This document shows, piece by piece, positions 53,480 to 61,892 of a stretch of 64,000 nt of DNA. Source of the DNA: Pseudomonadota bacterium. GTDB taxonomy: Bacteria; Pseudomonadota; Alphaproteobacteria; Rhodobacterales; Rhodobacteraceae. Both the position numbers and the translations under genes were made by a program. The stretch's first letter is position 1. Every line of letters begins with the position of its first letter. Location: assembly GCA_963205235.1 (NCBI GenBank), contig CAUJIP010000057.1, forward strand, positions 1 to 64,000, written 5' to 3'. The notes under the pieces were generated by a model. It was not told the origin of the DNA. It was given only the letters and a program-made list of their open reading frames with translations, and did not search any database.

Positions 53480-53506
53480 CATAATCAGTATTATGTAATG
53501 TATTAC
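53480..53506. promoter_or_regulatory. AT-rich double inverted repeat, putative operator
   Basis: CATAAT-CAGT-ATTATG (53480-53495) abuts GTAAT-GT-ATTAC (53495-53506). Two adjacent AT-rich palindromes in otherwise GC-rich DNA lie in the divergent region between the GcvT-like gene and rpe. CATAAT would also serve as a -10 box on either strand. Confidence 0.5.
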
Positions 53507-53565
53507 CTGCTGGAAAGCCGGGATAGGCCACGATATGACGCCACAACGCCAATGGAGCCTGCCCC

Positions 53566-54255
53566 ATGTTCGAACGCTCGATCAAGATAGCCCCTTCGAT
53601 CCTTGCTGCCGATTTCGCGAATTTCGGTGCCGAATGCCGGGCAATCGAGGCTCAAGGCGCGGATTGGGTGCATGTCGATGTGATGGACGGTCATTTCGTC
53701 CCGAACCTGACCTTTGGCCCGGCCACGTGTGCGGCGATCCGTCCGCATATCAAGGGTGTGATGGACGTTCACCTGATGATCTCTCCGGTCGACGTCTATC
53801 TTGAGGCCTATGCCAAGGCCGGTGCCGATGTGATCACCGCCCATGTCGAGGCTGGCCCCCACATTCACCGCACACTGCAAGCCATTCGCGGGCTTGGGAA
53901 AAAGGCCGGTGTCGCGCTGAACCCCGGCACGCCGGCCGAGGCGGTGGCGGAACTGATGGACATGGTCGACCTTGTCTGCGTGATGACGGTGAACCCCGGT
54001 TTCGGCGGGCAAAGCTTCATCGAGAGCCAGGTGCCCAAGGTCCAGCGACTGCGACAGATGATCGGCGACCGGCCCGTGCATATCGAGATTGATGGCGGCA
54101 TCACCGCGACAACCGCGCCTCTGGTGGCCAAGGCCGGTGCCGACGTGCTGGTCGCGGGGTCTGCTGTGTTCAAGGGTGGTTCGGCAGAGAATTCAGCGCC
54201 CTATGGCACGAACATCAAGGCGATAAGGTCTGCAGCCGAAGCCGCCCTGACCTAG
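53566..54255 (+). CDS. rpe: ribulose-phosphate 3-epimerase
   Basis: 229 residues. It interconverts ribulose-5-phosphate and xylulose-5-phosphate in the pentose phosphate or Calvin cycle. The barrel motifs are clear: KIAPSILAADFANFG, WVHVDVMDGHFVPNLTFGP (metal-binding His and Asp), MTVNPGFGGQSFI and EIDGGI. No other Calvin-cycle gene is beside it. Confidence 0.96.
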   Translation: MFERSIKIAPSILAADFANFGAECRAIEAQGADWVHVDVMDGHFVPNLTFGPATCAAIRPHIKGVMDVHLMISPVDVYLEAYAKAGADVITAHVEAGPHIHRTLQAIRGLGKKAGVALNPGTPAEAVAELMDMVDLVCVMTVNPGFGGQSFIESQVPKVQRLRQMIGDRPVHIEIDGGITATTAPLVAKAGADVLVAGSAVFKGGSAENSAPYGTNIKAIRSAAEAALT

Positions 54256-54397
54256 ACCCGCACTGCCCTCGCAAGTCCGGTATTCCTGACCCAAAGGCTC
54301 GACAGGCGGAATTTCACCCCCTATCAAGGGTGCCGAGTCCAAGGAAACTGCGGCGCTAAGCGTCTTATGCAGCACGACCGGACCTTTGGGGGGTAAG

Positions 54398-55183
54398 ATG
54401 AGTGACCGAAACCTGTTGGATCTTTTGAACCGGATTGCGGCTGCGACCAGTATCGACGAGGCTTGGGCCTTGGCCACGGGCCATTTCGCCAAGATGGGCT
54501 TCAAGCGGGCCAACTATGGCTACACGCGGTTCCGTCACCTGAAAACCATTGGCGACCCGGATGACGCGCTGTTCCTGACCACTTGTGATGCCGACTTTGT
54601 GCGTCGCTATTTCCAGGGCGGCTTCTTCGCCAAGACGCCGATCTTCCGCTGGTGTGAACGCAACTCGGGCTCCTGCACTTGGACCTGGGTGAAGGAAGCC
54701 TTTGAAAAGGGACAGCTTTCGCCCGAAGAGATGGAAGCCGTCAAGCAGAACGCGATGACCGGTGTGACGGCTGGCATGTCGATCAGTTTTCCCGATGCCT
54801 CCTCCCGGTCAAAGGGTGCCCTTGGGCTGATCGCCGATCCGGGGGTCAGCCAGGCCGAGGTGGACACGATCTATGCCGAAAGGCGCGACGAGATCATGGT
54901 AGTGTCCAACATGATGCATCTGGCGATTGTGCATCTGCCGCAACTGTCGCGCCGTCGCGCCCTAAGCCCGCGCCAACGCGAGTCGCTGGAATGGGTGGCT
55001 GACGGCAAGACCACGCAGGACGTGGCGCTTTTGATGGGCGTCTCAGCGGCGATGGTGGAAAAGCACCTGCGCCTTGCGCGCGAGGCTTTGGCCGTAGAGA
55101 CCACTGCGCAGGCGGTGGCCAAAGGTGCCATGCTGAACATGATCTTCCAGCGCCTGCCCGAGGCCGCCCAAGCCGCCCGTTAG
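54398..55183 (+). CDS. LuxR-type regulator with autoinducer-binding-like domain
   Basis: 261 residues from the ATG at 54398, five bases after GGGGGG. The N-terminal 165 residues resemble an autoinducer-binding domain (WVKEAFEKGQLSPEEMEAVKQNAMTGVTAGMSISFPD), and the C-terminal helix-turn-helix is LSPRQRESLEWVADGKTTQDVALLMGVSAAMVEKHLRLAREALAVETTAQAVAKGAML. No luxI-type synthase is within the window, so it looks like a solo LuxR. The signal it binds is unknown. Confidence 0.83.
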   Translation: MSDRNLLDLLNRIAAATSIDEAWALATGHFAKMGFKRANYGYTRFRHLKTIGDPDDALFLTTCDADFVRRYFQGGFFAKTPIFRWCERNSGSCTWTWVKEAFEKGQLSPEEMEAVKQNAMTGVTAGMSISFPDASSRSKGALGLIADPGVSQAEVDTIYAERRDEIMVVSNMMHLAIVHLPQLSRRRALSPRQRESLEWVADGKTTQDVALLMGVSAAMVEKHLRLAREALAVETTAQAVAKGAMLNMIFQRLPEAAQAAR

Positions 55184-55382
55184 CTGCTCCGTCCTACTGG
55201 CGTGCCCTGCCCTGCCCTGCTCCGGGTCAGGATTTCCTCACTCGCATGCCCCAACGTCATCTGCGACAAAATCCGTGTTCCTGTTGAAGTTCATCCTTCG
55301 ACAAGAACGGCGGACAGGCAGGGATTGGCAGGTCCGCAGGGTGTTCAGTCTTCGACTGTGTTTTTCCAAGCGGCTATTCCTT

Positions 55383-55468
55383 TGTCTCGCCCCTCTGCCC
55401 CCTTCCCCGAGGTCTGGGGCGAGATGCAGCGGCGCGGTCCCCTCCCCGGATCGCGCCGCGCAGGTTTT
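55383..55468 (+). ncRNA. possible small RNA with two C-rich-loop hairpins
   Basis: Hairpin 1 pairs TCTCGCCCC (55385-55393) with GGGGCGAGA (55416-55424); hairpin 2 pairs GCGGCGCG (55429-55436) with CGCGCCGC (55452-55459) and leads to AGGTTTTC. Both loops are C-rich (CCCCCTTCCCC and CCCCTCCCC). A weak TTCGAC, 17-base spacer, CTATTC promoter precedes. Alternatively the second hairpin simply ends the luxR transcript. Confidence 0.35.
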
Positions 55469-55498
55469 CTGACTTTGCCTTGACGAGTGAATAGGTAA

Positions 55499-55525
55499 GG
55501 GCCGGTGCGTTCCCCGCACCGGCCC
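55499..55525 (-). terminator. hairpin terminator after tsf
   Basis: An 11-bp stem GGGCCGGTGCG/CGCACCGGCCC with a 5-base loop just downstream of the tsf stop on the minus strand. The T tract is poor (TTACCT). Confidence 0.65.
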
Positions 55526-55553
55526 CTCTTTCTTGCATCCTTGGCTTAAGCGA

Positions 55554-56462
55554 TCAGCCCTGCAGCGCCTTGGCGACTTCGGCGGCAAAATCTTCGGTCT
55601 TCTTCTCGATGCCTTCGCCAACAGCGACGCGGGCATAGCCGGTGATCTCGACGCCCGCTTCCTTGGCCGCAGCTTCCACGGTCAGTTCGGGATTGATCAC
55701 GAAGGCCTGGCCCAGCAGCGTGTTTTCCGCAAGGAAACGCTTCATCCGGCCCGGGATGATGTTGTTGTGGATCACCTGATCGGGCTTCGGCTTGGCCGAG
55801 GCTGCGTTTTCTTCCAGCGCCTTGGCGGTCTGCACGGCCAGTTCCCGCTCCAGCACGACCGGGTCAAGCGTGGCTTCCGACAGTGACAGGGGCGAGGTTG
55901 CGGCAATGTGCATCGCGAACTGCTTGCCGATCGCCTGTGCTTTGGCGGCGTCGCCTTTCAGCGCAACCAGCACGCCGATCTTGCCCATGCCATCAGCCGC
56001 AGCGTTGTGGACATAGGAGACGACCGTGTCGCCTTCCAGAACGTGAAGACGGCGGAAGGTCATGTTCTCGCCGATGCGGGAAATGGCTTCCTGCACGACG
56101 GTATCAACCGTCTTGCCGTTCAGATGCGCGGCTTTCACCACTTCGACCGAATCGCCGACCGTCAGCGCCACATTGGCCACATCGCGCACCAGCGCCTGGA
56201 AATCGGCGTTCTTGGCGACGAAGTCAGTTTCCGAGTTGATCTCGACAGCGACACCGCGACCGTTCGACACAGCCACACCGACAAGGCCTTCCGCTGCAAC
56301 GCGATCAGCCTTCTTGGCGGCCTTGGCAAGACCCTTGGTCCGCAGCCAGTCAACCGCTGCTTCCATGTCGCCATTGACCTCGGTCAGGGCCTTCTTTGCA
56401 TCCATCATCCCTGCGCCGGTGGAGTCGCGCAGTTCCTTCACCATTTGGGCGGTGATCGTCAT
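55554..56462 (-). CDS. tsf: translation elongation factor Ts
   Basis: 302 residues. It recycles EF-Tu by GDP release. The N-terminal UBA-like [38 protein letters not shown] and the core signature [10 protein letters not shown] are typical. It follows rpsB by about 70 bases in the usual rpsB-tsf operon. Confidence 0.97.
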   Translation of the reverse strand: MTITAQMVKELRDSTGAGMMDAKKALTEVNGDMEAAVDWLRTKGLAKAAKKADRVAAEGLVGVAVSNGRGVAVEINSETDFVAKNADFQALVRDVANVALTVGDSVEVVKAAHLNGKTVDTVVQEAISRIGENMTFRRLHVLEGDTVVSYVHNAAADGMGKIGVLVALKGDAAKAQAIGKQFAMHIAATSPLSLSEATLDPVVLERELAVQTAKALEENAASAKPKPDQVIHNNIIPGRMKRFLAENTLLGQAFVINPELTVEAAAKEAGVEITGYARVAVGEGIEKKTEDFAAEVAKALQG

Positions 56463-56535
56463 GGTTTCATCTCCTGAAATTCATGTCCCGGCGGGTTAGG
56501 CCCGCCGGGTGACAAGACTGTGACGCGAAAGCCGA

Positions 56536-57300
56536 TCAGGCTTCGACTTCGGCAACCGCTTCTTCAACCGGAGCAGCTTCCAGCGCGCCAAGGTCGACAC
56601 CAGCAGCACCCATTTGGGCCGACATGCCGTCCAGTGCCGCGCGGGCAATCAGGTCGCAGTAAAGCTGGATCGCGCGGGCGGCGTCGTCGTTGCCCGGAAT
56701 CACATGGGTGACGCCCTTGGGTGAGCAGTTGGTGTCGACCACGGCCACGACCGGAATGCCCAGCTTCTGCGCTTCAAGGATGGCCAGGTCTTCTTTGCCA
56801 ACGTCGATGATGAAGATCAGGTCCGGGGTGCCGCCCATTTCGCGGATACCGCCCAGCGAAGCTTGCAGCTTGGCCTGGTCGCGTTCCATGCCCAGACGCT
56901 CTTTCTTGGTCAGGCCTTCAGCCCCCGCGCCAAGAACTTCGTCCAGATGCTTCAGACGCTGGATCGAGGCCGAGATGGTCTTCCAGTTGGTCAGCGTGCC
57001 GCCAAGCCAGCGGTGGTTCATGTAGAACTGTGCGCAACGCTCGGCAGCTTCGGCGACCGATTTCTGCGCCTGACGCTTGGTGCCGACGAACAGGATGCGC
57101 CCGCCCTTGGCGACAGTGTCGCGCACAACCTTCAGCGCCGTGTCCAGCAAGGGAACGGTCTGCGTCAGGTCAAGAATATGAATGCCGTTGCGGTCGCCAT
57201 AGATGTACTCGCCCATCTTGGGGTTCCAGCGCGCGGTCTGGTGGCCATAGTGAACGCCAGCTTCCAACAGCTGACGCATGGTGAACTCGGGAAGAGCCAT
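56536..57300 (-). CDS. rpsB: 30S ribosomal protein S2
   Basis: 254 residues from the ATG at 57300 ([28 protein letters not shown]), the standard S2 start; AAAGGAC precedes it. Later signatures are IHILDLTQT and [38 protein letters not shown]. An acidic, alanine-rich C-terminal tail is common in this class. It is first in the operon with tsf and has a structured leader. Confidence 0.97.
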   Translation of the reverse strand: MALPEFTMRQLLEAGVHYGHQTARWNPKMGEYIYGDRNGIHILDLTQTVPLLDTALKVVRDTVAKGGRILFVGTKRQAQKSVAEAAERCAQFYMNHRWLGGTLTNWKTISASIQRLKHLDEVLGAGAEGLTKKERLGMERDQAKLQASLGGIREMGGTPDLIFIIDVGKEDLAILEAQKLGIPVVAVVDTNCSPKGVTHVIPGNDDAARAIQLYCDLIARAALDGMSAQMGAAGVDLGALEAAPVEEAVAEVEA

Positions 57301-57415
57301 GCCTTGTCCTTTTCCGGTTTGAACCTTGATGAGGCCGTCTTCACCCCCGGATGGGGGCAACCGGCGGACCGCACGGGATTTCTCCCCGTGACGGACCAAG
57401 CCTCACCTGTGAAGT
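57301..57415 (-). promoter_or_regulatory. structured rpsB leader
   Basis: About 115 bases of transcribed leader contain two hairpins: CACGGG/CCCGTG (near 57377-57394) and CCCCC/GGGGG (near 57343-57356). S2 leaders often bind S2 for feedback control. Whether this one does is inference from position and structure. Confidence 0.4.
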
Positions 57416-57421
57416 GGGGGT

Positions 57422-57450
57422 CCATTACTGGCGCTTTGCCGAATTTGCAA
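57422..57450 (-). promoter_or_regulatory. putative rpsB-tsf promoter
   Basis: On the minus strand TTGCAA (57450-57445), a 17-base spacer and TAATGG (57427-57422). A start near 57415 fits a leader of roughly 115 bases. Confidence 0.5.
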
Positions 57451-57484
57451 CCCCCGATCTGTGCAATCGCCTGCCCCCGTGCTG

Positions 57485-58417
57485 TCAGTGCCCATGGACA
57501 TGGCGCGAGGCCGCGCCGACATGCCGGTGATCCGACCCGCAGCAACCGCCGATCAGTCGCAGATTTGGCAAAAGATGTGCAAGTTCACCGTAAAGTGCGC
57601 CAAATTCCTCGGGATCGCCATCGTCCAACTCGGTCATCACGTCAAGTTCGGCGTGGCTTTGCCGCGAGGCATTGGCGCGAATGCCGCCAAGGCGCGCGGT
57701 CCAGGGTCCAACCAGCACATCCCGGAAATGTGTCGGATGCGCGCAGTTCACCATGTAGAAGGCCGCACTTTGGCTGGTGGCCAAGTCGACCTCGGCGATG
57801 GCCGCCTGAAGACTTTGGCCGCTTGGCAAGCAGCCATCGGTTTCCAGAGTAAAGGACAGCACATGCGGGAGGCCGTTGCGTTGGGCGGCGCGAGCAATGC
57901 CGATGGCCTCGGCCGCATAGGTCATGGTAACCGCCGAAACAAGATCGACTCCGCCCTCGGCCAACGCACCGATCTGCGGGCTGTGCAAGGCTTCGGCTGC
58001 ATCTGCCGACAGGGCGCGGTCAACGCGATATCCGTCGCCACCCGGTCCGACAACGCCATTGACAAGGACCGGCAGCGTCGCGGTTGCAAGCCGGTCGCGG
58101 CAGGCGCGGGCAAAGGCGACCGCCGCAAGATTGACCTTTCGTATATCCGCACCGTCCAGCCCCATTGCCGCAGCCCAGCCCATATTGGCCCGCCAGGTCG
58201 CTGTATCCAGTATCAGGCCGGTTGCCCCATCGCGCGCAATTTTGGCAAAGTGGTCAAAATAGCGGGTCAGTGCCGCCTGCCCCTCGCGGCTGTCAAGCAA
58301 GGCAAAGGACGCAAAATGCGGCAGGTCGATACCTTCCAGAAAGATCATCACCGTCTCAAGCCCCGCATCGGCGATCCAAGGCTTTTCACCTTTCAATAGC
58401 ATTTCAACGTCGGACAT
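57485..58417 (-). CDS. homocysteine S-methyltransferase family protein
   Basis: 310 residues of the Pfam S-methyl_trans family, as in MmuM, BHMT and the MetH N-domain. The zinc-ligand cysteines are in YMVNCAHPTHF and the terminal LIGGCCGSD. The methyl donor could be S-methylmethionine, betaine or a related compound. A divergent TetR-type gene shares its control region. The C-terminus is His-rich (DHRHVGAASRHVHGH), perhaps by chance. Confidence 0.85.
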   Translation of the reverse strand: MSDVEMLLKGEKPWIADAGLETVMIFLEGIDLPHFASFALLDSREGQAALTRYFDHFAKIARDGATGLILDTATWRANMGWAAAMGLDGADIRKVNLAAVAFARACRDRLATATLPVLVNGVVGPGGDGYRVDRALSADAAEALHSPQIGALAEGGVDLVSAVTMTYAAEAIGIARAAQRNGLPHVLSFTLETDGCLPSGQSLQAAIAEVDLATSQSAAFYMVNCAHPTHFRDVLVGPWTARLGGIRANASRQSHAELDVMTELDDGDPEEFGALYGELAHLLPNLRLIGGCCGSDHRHVGAASRHVHGH

Positions 58418-58491
58418 GGCACGCTCCTTTTGGTGTTAGTTTCCGGCTGGCATCAAGGTGCTGGCAATACGCCCGACGCGCCAGACGACCT

Positions 58492-58590
58492 GTGGTACAC
58501 CAGCGCCAAGAATTCTAAGCGTTCCAAGTCAGTAGGTTGCTGTCTTGGACCCGTGTGGTCACACGATCCCGTCCCAGACAACTGTACCAC
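58492..58590. promoter_or_regulatory. cluster of GTGGTACA-like half-sites and inverted repeats
   Basis: GTGGTACA (58492-58499), its inverse TGTACCAC (58583-58590) and the near-palindrome GTGTGGTCACAC (58553-58564) lie between the divergent methyltransferase and TetR genes. A separate inverted repeat TCCAAGTCAG/CTGTCTTGGA (58523-58532, 58540-58549) lies between them. These are good operator candidates for the TetR protein. Confidence 0.5.
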
Positions 58591-58600
58591 GAGTCAAGCA

Positions 58601-59233
58601 ATGTCCATGACGACCGATCAGCTTCCTGCCCGAACCGCCACCCGCGAGCGCATCCTTGCGGCTGCATATGATGCGATTGTGGAAAAGGGGTTCGAGGCAA
58701 CGTCGATCGAGGAAATCGCGACAGCGGTCAAGATCAGCCGTGCGGGGTTTTTCTATCATTTTCCCGACAAGAACGCCCTTGCCCGCGCTTTGATCGAACG
58801 GCAGATCATTGAAGAGGGTGACATGCTGGCCGGGATCATGTCACGCGCCGCCCAACTTTCCGATGACCCGCTGCAACAGATTCTGATCATGATGCGACTG
58901 ATGGCCGAGCGTTATGTAGAACTGCCGGGCGGATATACCGGCTGCATTCTGGCCAGCACAATATTTCAGGACCGCCTGTTCGATGCCGAAGTACGGGCGG
59001 CGAACCGCAAGGCCAATCTGGCCTTTCGCGACCGCTTTGTCGCGCAGTTCGCCGCGATTGCCACCGCCTATCCGCCCCGCGACCCGATCGATCCGGGCGA
59101 GATGGCCGACATGTTGAACGCGGTGATCACCGGGGCCATCGTGGTCTCACGCGGTCTGCGCGAACCGCAGGTCCTGGTGCGTCAGGTCCTTCTAGCCCGA
59201 CAGATGGTCAAGGCGGTCTTCCAGCACGCCTAG
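58601..59233 (+). CDS. TetR/AcrR-family transcriptional regulator
   Basis: About 210 residues. The N-terminal helix-turn-helix is TATRERILAAAYDAIVEKGFEATSIEEIATAVKISRAGFFYHFPDKNALARALIERQ. The remaining 140 residues form the ligand domain. The ATG at 58601 is chosen since upstream sequence holds the presumed operators; one at 58607 is also possible. It is divergent from the homocysteine methyltransferase gene and probably represses it and itself. Confidence 0.88.
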   Translation: MSMTTDQLPARTATRERILAAAYDAIVEKGFEATSIEEIATAVKISRAGFFYHFPDKNALARALIERQIIEEGDMLAGIMSRAAQLSDDPLQQILIMMRLMAERYVELPGGYTGCILASTIFQDRLFDAEVRAANRKANLAFRDRFVAQFAAIATAYPPRDPIDPGEMADMLNAVITGAIVVSRGLREPQVLVRQVLLARQMVKAVFQHA

Positions 59234-59315
59234 ACCGACAGCTTCTGCCCCAAACACGCTGTCACCACCACAGGCCGTGGTTGACCCCAGACTTGGGAAC
59301 CACGATGAAGGCAGC

Positions 59316-60206
59316 ATGACACCTGACATACTTTGCATCGGTTCCATCCTGTGGGACATCATCGGTCGCTCGCCCACCTCGATGCGGCTTGGGTCCGACG
59401 TGCCTGGGCGGATCACCCGGCTTCCGGGCGGGGTGGCGATGAACATCGCGATGACGTTGCGCCGGTTCGGGCTGCATCCGGCGATCCTGACCGCCATCGG
59501 TCGCGACTCCGAGGGCGACGAACTGATTGCCGCCTGTGACCGGATGGGACTGGTCACAGCGCATGTCTACCGGTCCGACGACCTGCCCACCGACCGTTAC
59601 ATGGCGGTCGAAGGGGCAAACGGTCTGATCGCCGCGATAGCCGATGCCCACTCGCTGGAAGCCGCTGGCGACAAGATCCTGCGTCCGCTCGGCGATGGCA
59701 CGCTTGGCAGCGCCCAACACCCATGGCCCGGCCTGATTGCCCTGGACGGCAACCTGACGGAAGGCCTTTTGTCTGATATCGCGGCATCGCCTTTGTTCGC
59801 CGCCGCCGATCTGCGCGTGGCCCCCGCCTCGCCTGGCAAGGCCAAACGCCTGCTGCCGCTGATCGCGCATCCCACGGCCACGCTTTACGTCAACCGTGAA
59901 GAAGCCAACATCCTTGCCCGGTCCGAACACGCGACCGCTGTCAAGGCCGCCTCGGCCCTGCTTGATCGCGGCGCGGGTCGGGTTCTGGTCACAGACGGCG
60001 GCAAACCCGCTGCCGAAGGCCGCAAGGGTCACGGCGTGATCGAAGGCCAGCCGCCACATGTCCTTGTCACCCGCGTCACGGGCGCAGGCGATACCTTCAT
60101 GGCCGCGCATCTTGTGGCCGAACAGCGCGGCGCTTCCCGACAAGAGGCACTGGACGAAGCCCTCCGCGCCGCCGCAACCTATGTTTCAGGAGAAATCGGA
60201 ACATGA
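59316..60206 (+). CDS. psuK: PfkB-family kinase, probable pseudouridine kinase
   Basis: 296 residues from the ATG at 59316, with AAGG four bases upstream. The ribokinase fold shows GSILWDIIGRSP, LPGGVAMNIAMTLRRFG and the catalytic VTRVTGAGDTFMAAHL. The specific call rests on the four-base overlap with psuG: together they would phosphorylate pseudouridine and split it to uracil and ribose-5-phosphate. Confidence 0.86.
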   Translation: MTPDILCIGSILWDIIGRSPTSMRLGSDVPGRITRLPGGVAMNIAMTLRRFGLHPAILTAIGRDSEGDELIAACDRMGLVTAHVYRSDDLPTDRYMAVEGANGLIAAIADAHSLEAAGDKILRPLGDGTLGSAQHPWPGLIALDGNLTEGLLSDIAASPLFAAADLRVAPASPGKAKRLLPLIAHPTATLYVNREEANILARSEHATAVKAASALLDRGAGRVLVTDGGKPAAEGRKGHGVIEGQPPHVLVTRVTGAGDTFMAAHLVAEQRGASRQEALDEALRAAATYVSGEIGT

Positions 60207-61126
60207 CCCTGCCCCTTCACTATTCGCCCGAGGTCGCCGTTGCGCGGGCCAAGGGTCTGCCGATCGTCGCGCTTGAAAGCACGATCATCACCCATGGAAT
60301 GCCCTTTCCGCAGAATGTAGAAACCGCCCGTCTGGTCGAGGCCGAAGTGCGCGCCAATGGGGCCGTGCCAGCAACCATCGCCATCATGGACCACAAGATC
60401 CACATCGGTCTGACCGCCGAAGAACTGGATCAACTGGGGCAAGCCAAGGGCGTTGCCAAGCTTTCCCGCGCCGATCTTGCGGCCTGCCTTGCCACCGGCG
60501 GCACCGGGGCCACGACGGTTGCCGCCACGATGATCTGCGCCGATCTGGCCGGGATTTCCGTCTTCGCCACCGGCGGCATAGGCGGCGTACATCGCGGGGC
60601 GGAAACCAGTTTCGACATCTCTGCCGACCTGCGCGAACTTGCCGAAACGCCAGTGACGGTGGTTGCCGCCGGCGCGAAGGCAATCCTTGACCTGCCCAAA
60701 ACGCTGGAAGTGCTGGAAACCCTGGGCGTTCCAGTCATCGCCTACGGACAGGACGATTTCCCGGCCTTCTGGTCGCGCTCGTCGGGCCTGAAGGCCCCGC
60801 TGCGAATGGACAGCGCCACCACCATTGCCAAAGCCCACCTGATGCGGGGAACCTTGGGCCTTCCGGGTGGCCAGCTTGTCGCCAACCCGATTCCCCCCGC
60901 CGCCGAAATCTCGCGTGATGAAATCCTGCCCCATATCGAGGCCGCTTTGGTCGAAGCGGTATCCAAGGGCATCGCGGCAAAGTCTGTCACGCCGTTCCTC
61001 TTGCAGCGCATCTTTGAACTGACCGAAGGCCGCTCGCTTGCATCAAACATCGCACTGGTTCTCAACAATGCGCGATTGGCCGCCCAAATCGCCCGCGAAA
61101 TCGCCGACCGGACAGCCAAAGCCTGA
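60203..61126 (+). CDS. psuG: pseudouridine-5'-phosphate glycosidase
   Basis: 307 residues. It cleaves the C-C glycosidic bond of pseudouridine-5'-phosphate. Family stretches are IVALESTIITHGMPFPQNVETA, KLSRADLAACLATGGTGATTVAATM, VFATGGIGGVHRGAETSFDISADL and the PNPI-like ANPIPPAAEI. It is coupled to psuK by ATGA. No nucleoside transporter is adjacent. Confidence 0.95.
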   Translation: MTLPLHYSPEVAVARAKGLPIVALESTIITHGMPFPQNVETARLVEAEVRANGAVPATIAIMDHKIHIGLTAEELDQLGQAKGVAKLSRADLAACLATGGTGATTVAATMICADLAGISVFATGGIGGVHRGAETSFDISADLRELAETPVTVVAAGAKAILDLPKTLEVLETLGVPVIAYGQDDFPAFWSRSSGLKAPLRMDSATTIAKAHLMRGTLGLPGGQLVANPIPPAAEISRDEILPHIEAALVEAVSKGIAAKSVTPFLLQRIFELTEGRSLASNIALVLNNARLAAQIAREIADRTAKA

Positions 61127-61193
61127 GCTCCCCCTTTGCAAGGGGCACAAGGGTCCATAGATTGCGATCTGCAGATGCCCGCCTGGAGCCCGA

Positions 61194-61892
61194 ATGACTG
61201 ACCCGCACCCGACACACCGACGTGGCTTTCTTGCAAGCCTGCGGGCAAGCTTTCTGACCGGGTTGGTTGTTGTTCTGCCGATTGGGCTGACGATCTATTT
61301 CGTCTGGGCCGTGATCGGCTGGATTGACGGCTGGATCTTGCCGCTGATCCCGGCCAGCTATCAACCCAACGCGCTTATCGCCTGGATGCTTGGCCCGGAC
61401 TACGAATTCCCGGTCCGGGGCGTCGGGGTTCTGGTCTTTCTGTTCGTCACGATCCTGGTCGGCTGGATGGCCAAGGGCCTGATCGGTCGTTCCGTCATCC
61501 GCTCAGGCGAAGACCTCGTCAGTCGGATGCCGGTCGTCCGTTCGGTCTATGGGGCGATCAAGCAGGTGGCCGAAACCTTCTTCGACAAGAAAGAGAAAAG
61601 CTTCGACAAGGTCGTGCTGGTCGAATTTCCCCGCCCCGGCAGCTGGGCGCTTGGATTCCTCTCGACACGCCCCAAGGGGGAACTGGCCGAACGGCTTGCG
61701 GCCCTTGGCCCGGACATGTCGGCGGTCTTTGTCGGGCTGACCCCGTTTACCTCTGGCATGCTTCTGTTCGTGCCGACCAAGGACCTTGTGCTTATGGAAA
61801 TGGGTGTTGATGACGCGGCCAAACTGATCGTCTCGGGCGGTCTGGTCTATCCCTTGCCCAAGGATGTCGCCATCCCCCGGGATCAGGCCTAA
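61194..61892 (+). CDS. DUF502 family membrane protein
   Basis: 232 residues with two membrane spans: SFLTGLVVVLPIGLTIYFVWAVIGWI (about 18-44) and VGVLVFLFVTILVGWMAKGLIG (about 80-101). The rest is a soluble domain with MPVVRSVYGAIKQVAETFF and VFVGLTPFTSGMLLFVPTKDLVLMEMGVDDAAKLIVSGGLVYP, the DUF502 core. Function is not established. Its end overlaps that of the convergent dehydrogenase gene by four bases. Confidence 0.87.
   Translation: MTDPHPTHRRGFLASLRASFLTGLVVVLPIGLTIYFVWAVIGWIDGWILPLIPASYQPNALIAWMLGPDYEFPVRGVGVLVFLFVTILVGWMAKGLIGRSVIRSGEDLVSRMPVVRSVYGAIKQVAETFFDKKEKSFDKVVLVEFPRPGSWALGFLSTRPKGELAERLAALGPDMSAVFVGLTPFTSGMLLFVPTKDLVLMEMGVDDAAKLIVSGGLVYPLPKDVAIPRDQA

Larger units (their letters stand above)
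55184..55553. other. gene-free region between luxR and tsf
   Basis: 370 bases with no credible protein gene. It holds two consecutive GC-rich hairpins with C-rich loops (55385-55424 and 55429-55459), proposed below as a small RNA, and the likely tsf terminator at 55499-55525. Confidence 0.6.

Noticed and set aside
61130-61145. CCCCTT/AAGGGG hairpin between psuG and the DUF502 gene as a terminator
   Set aside because: The stem is short with a 3-base loop and no T tract follows.
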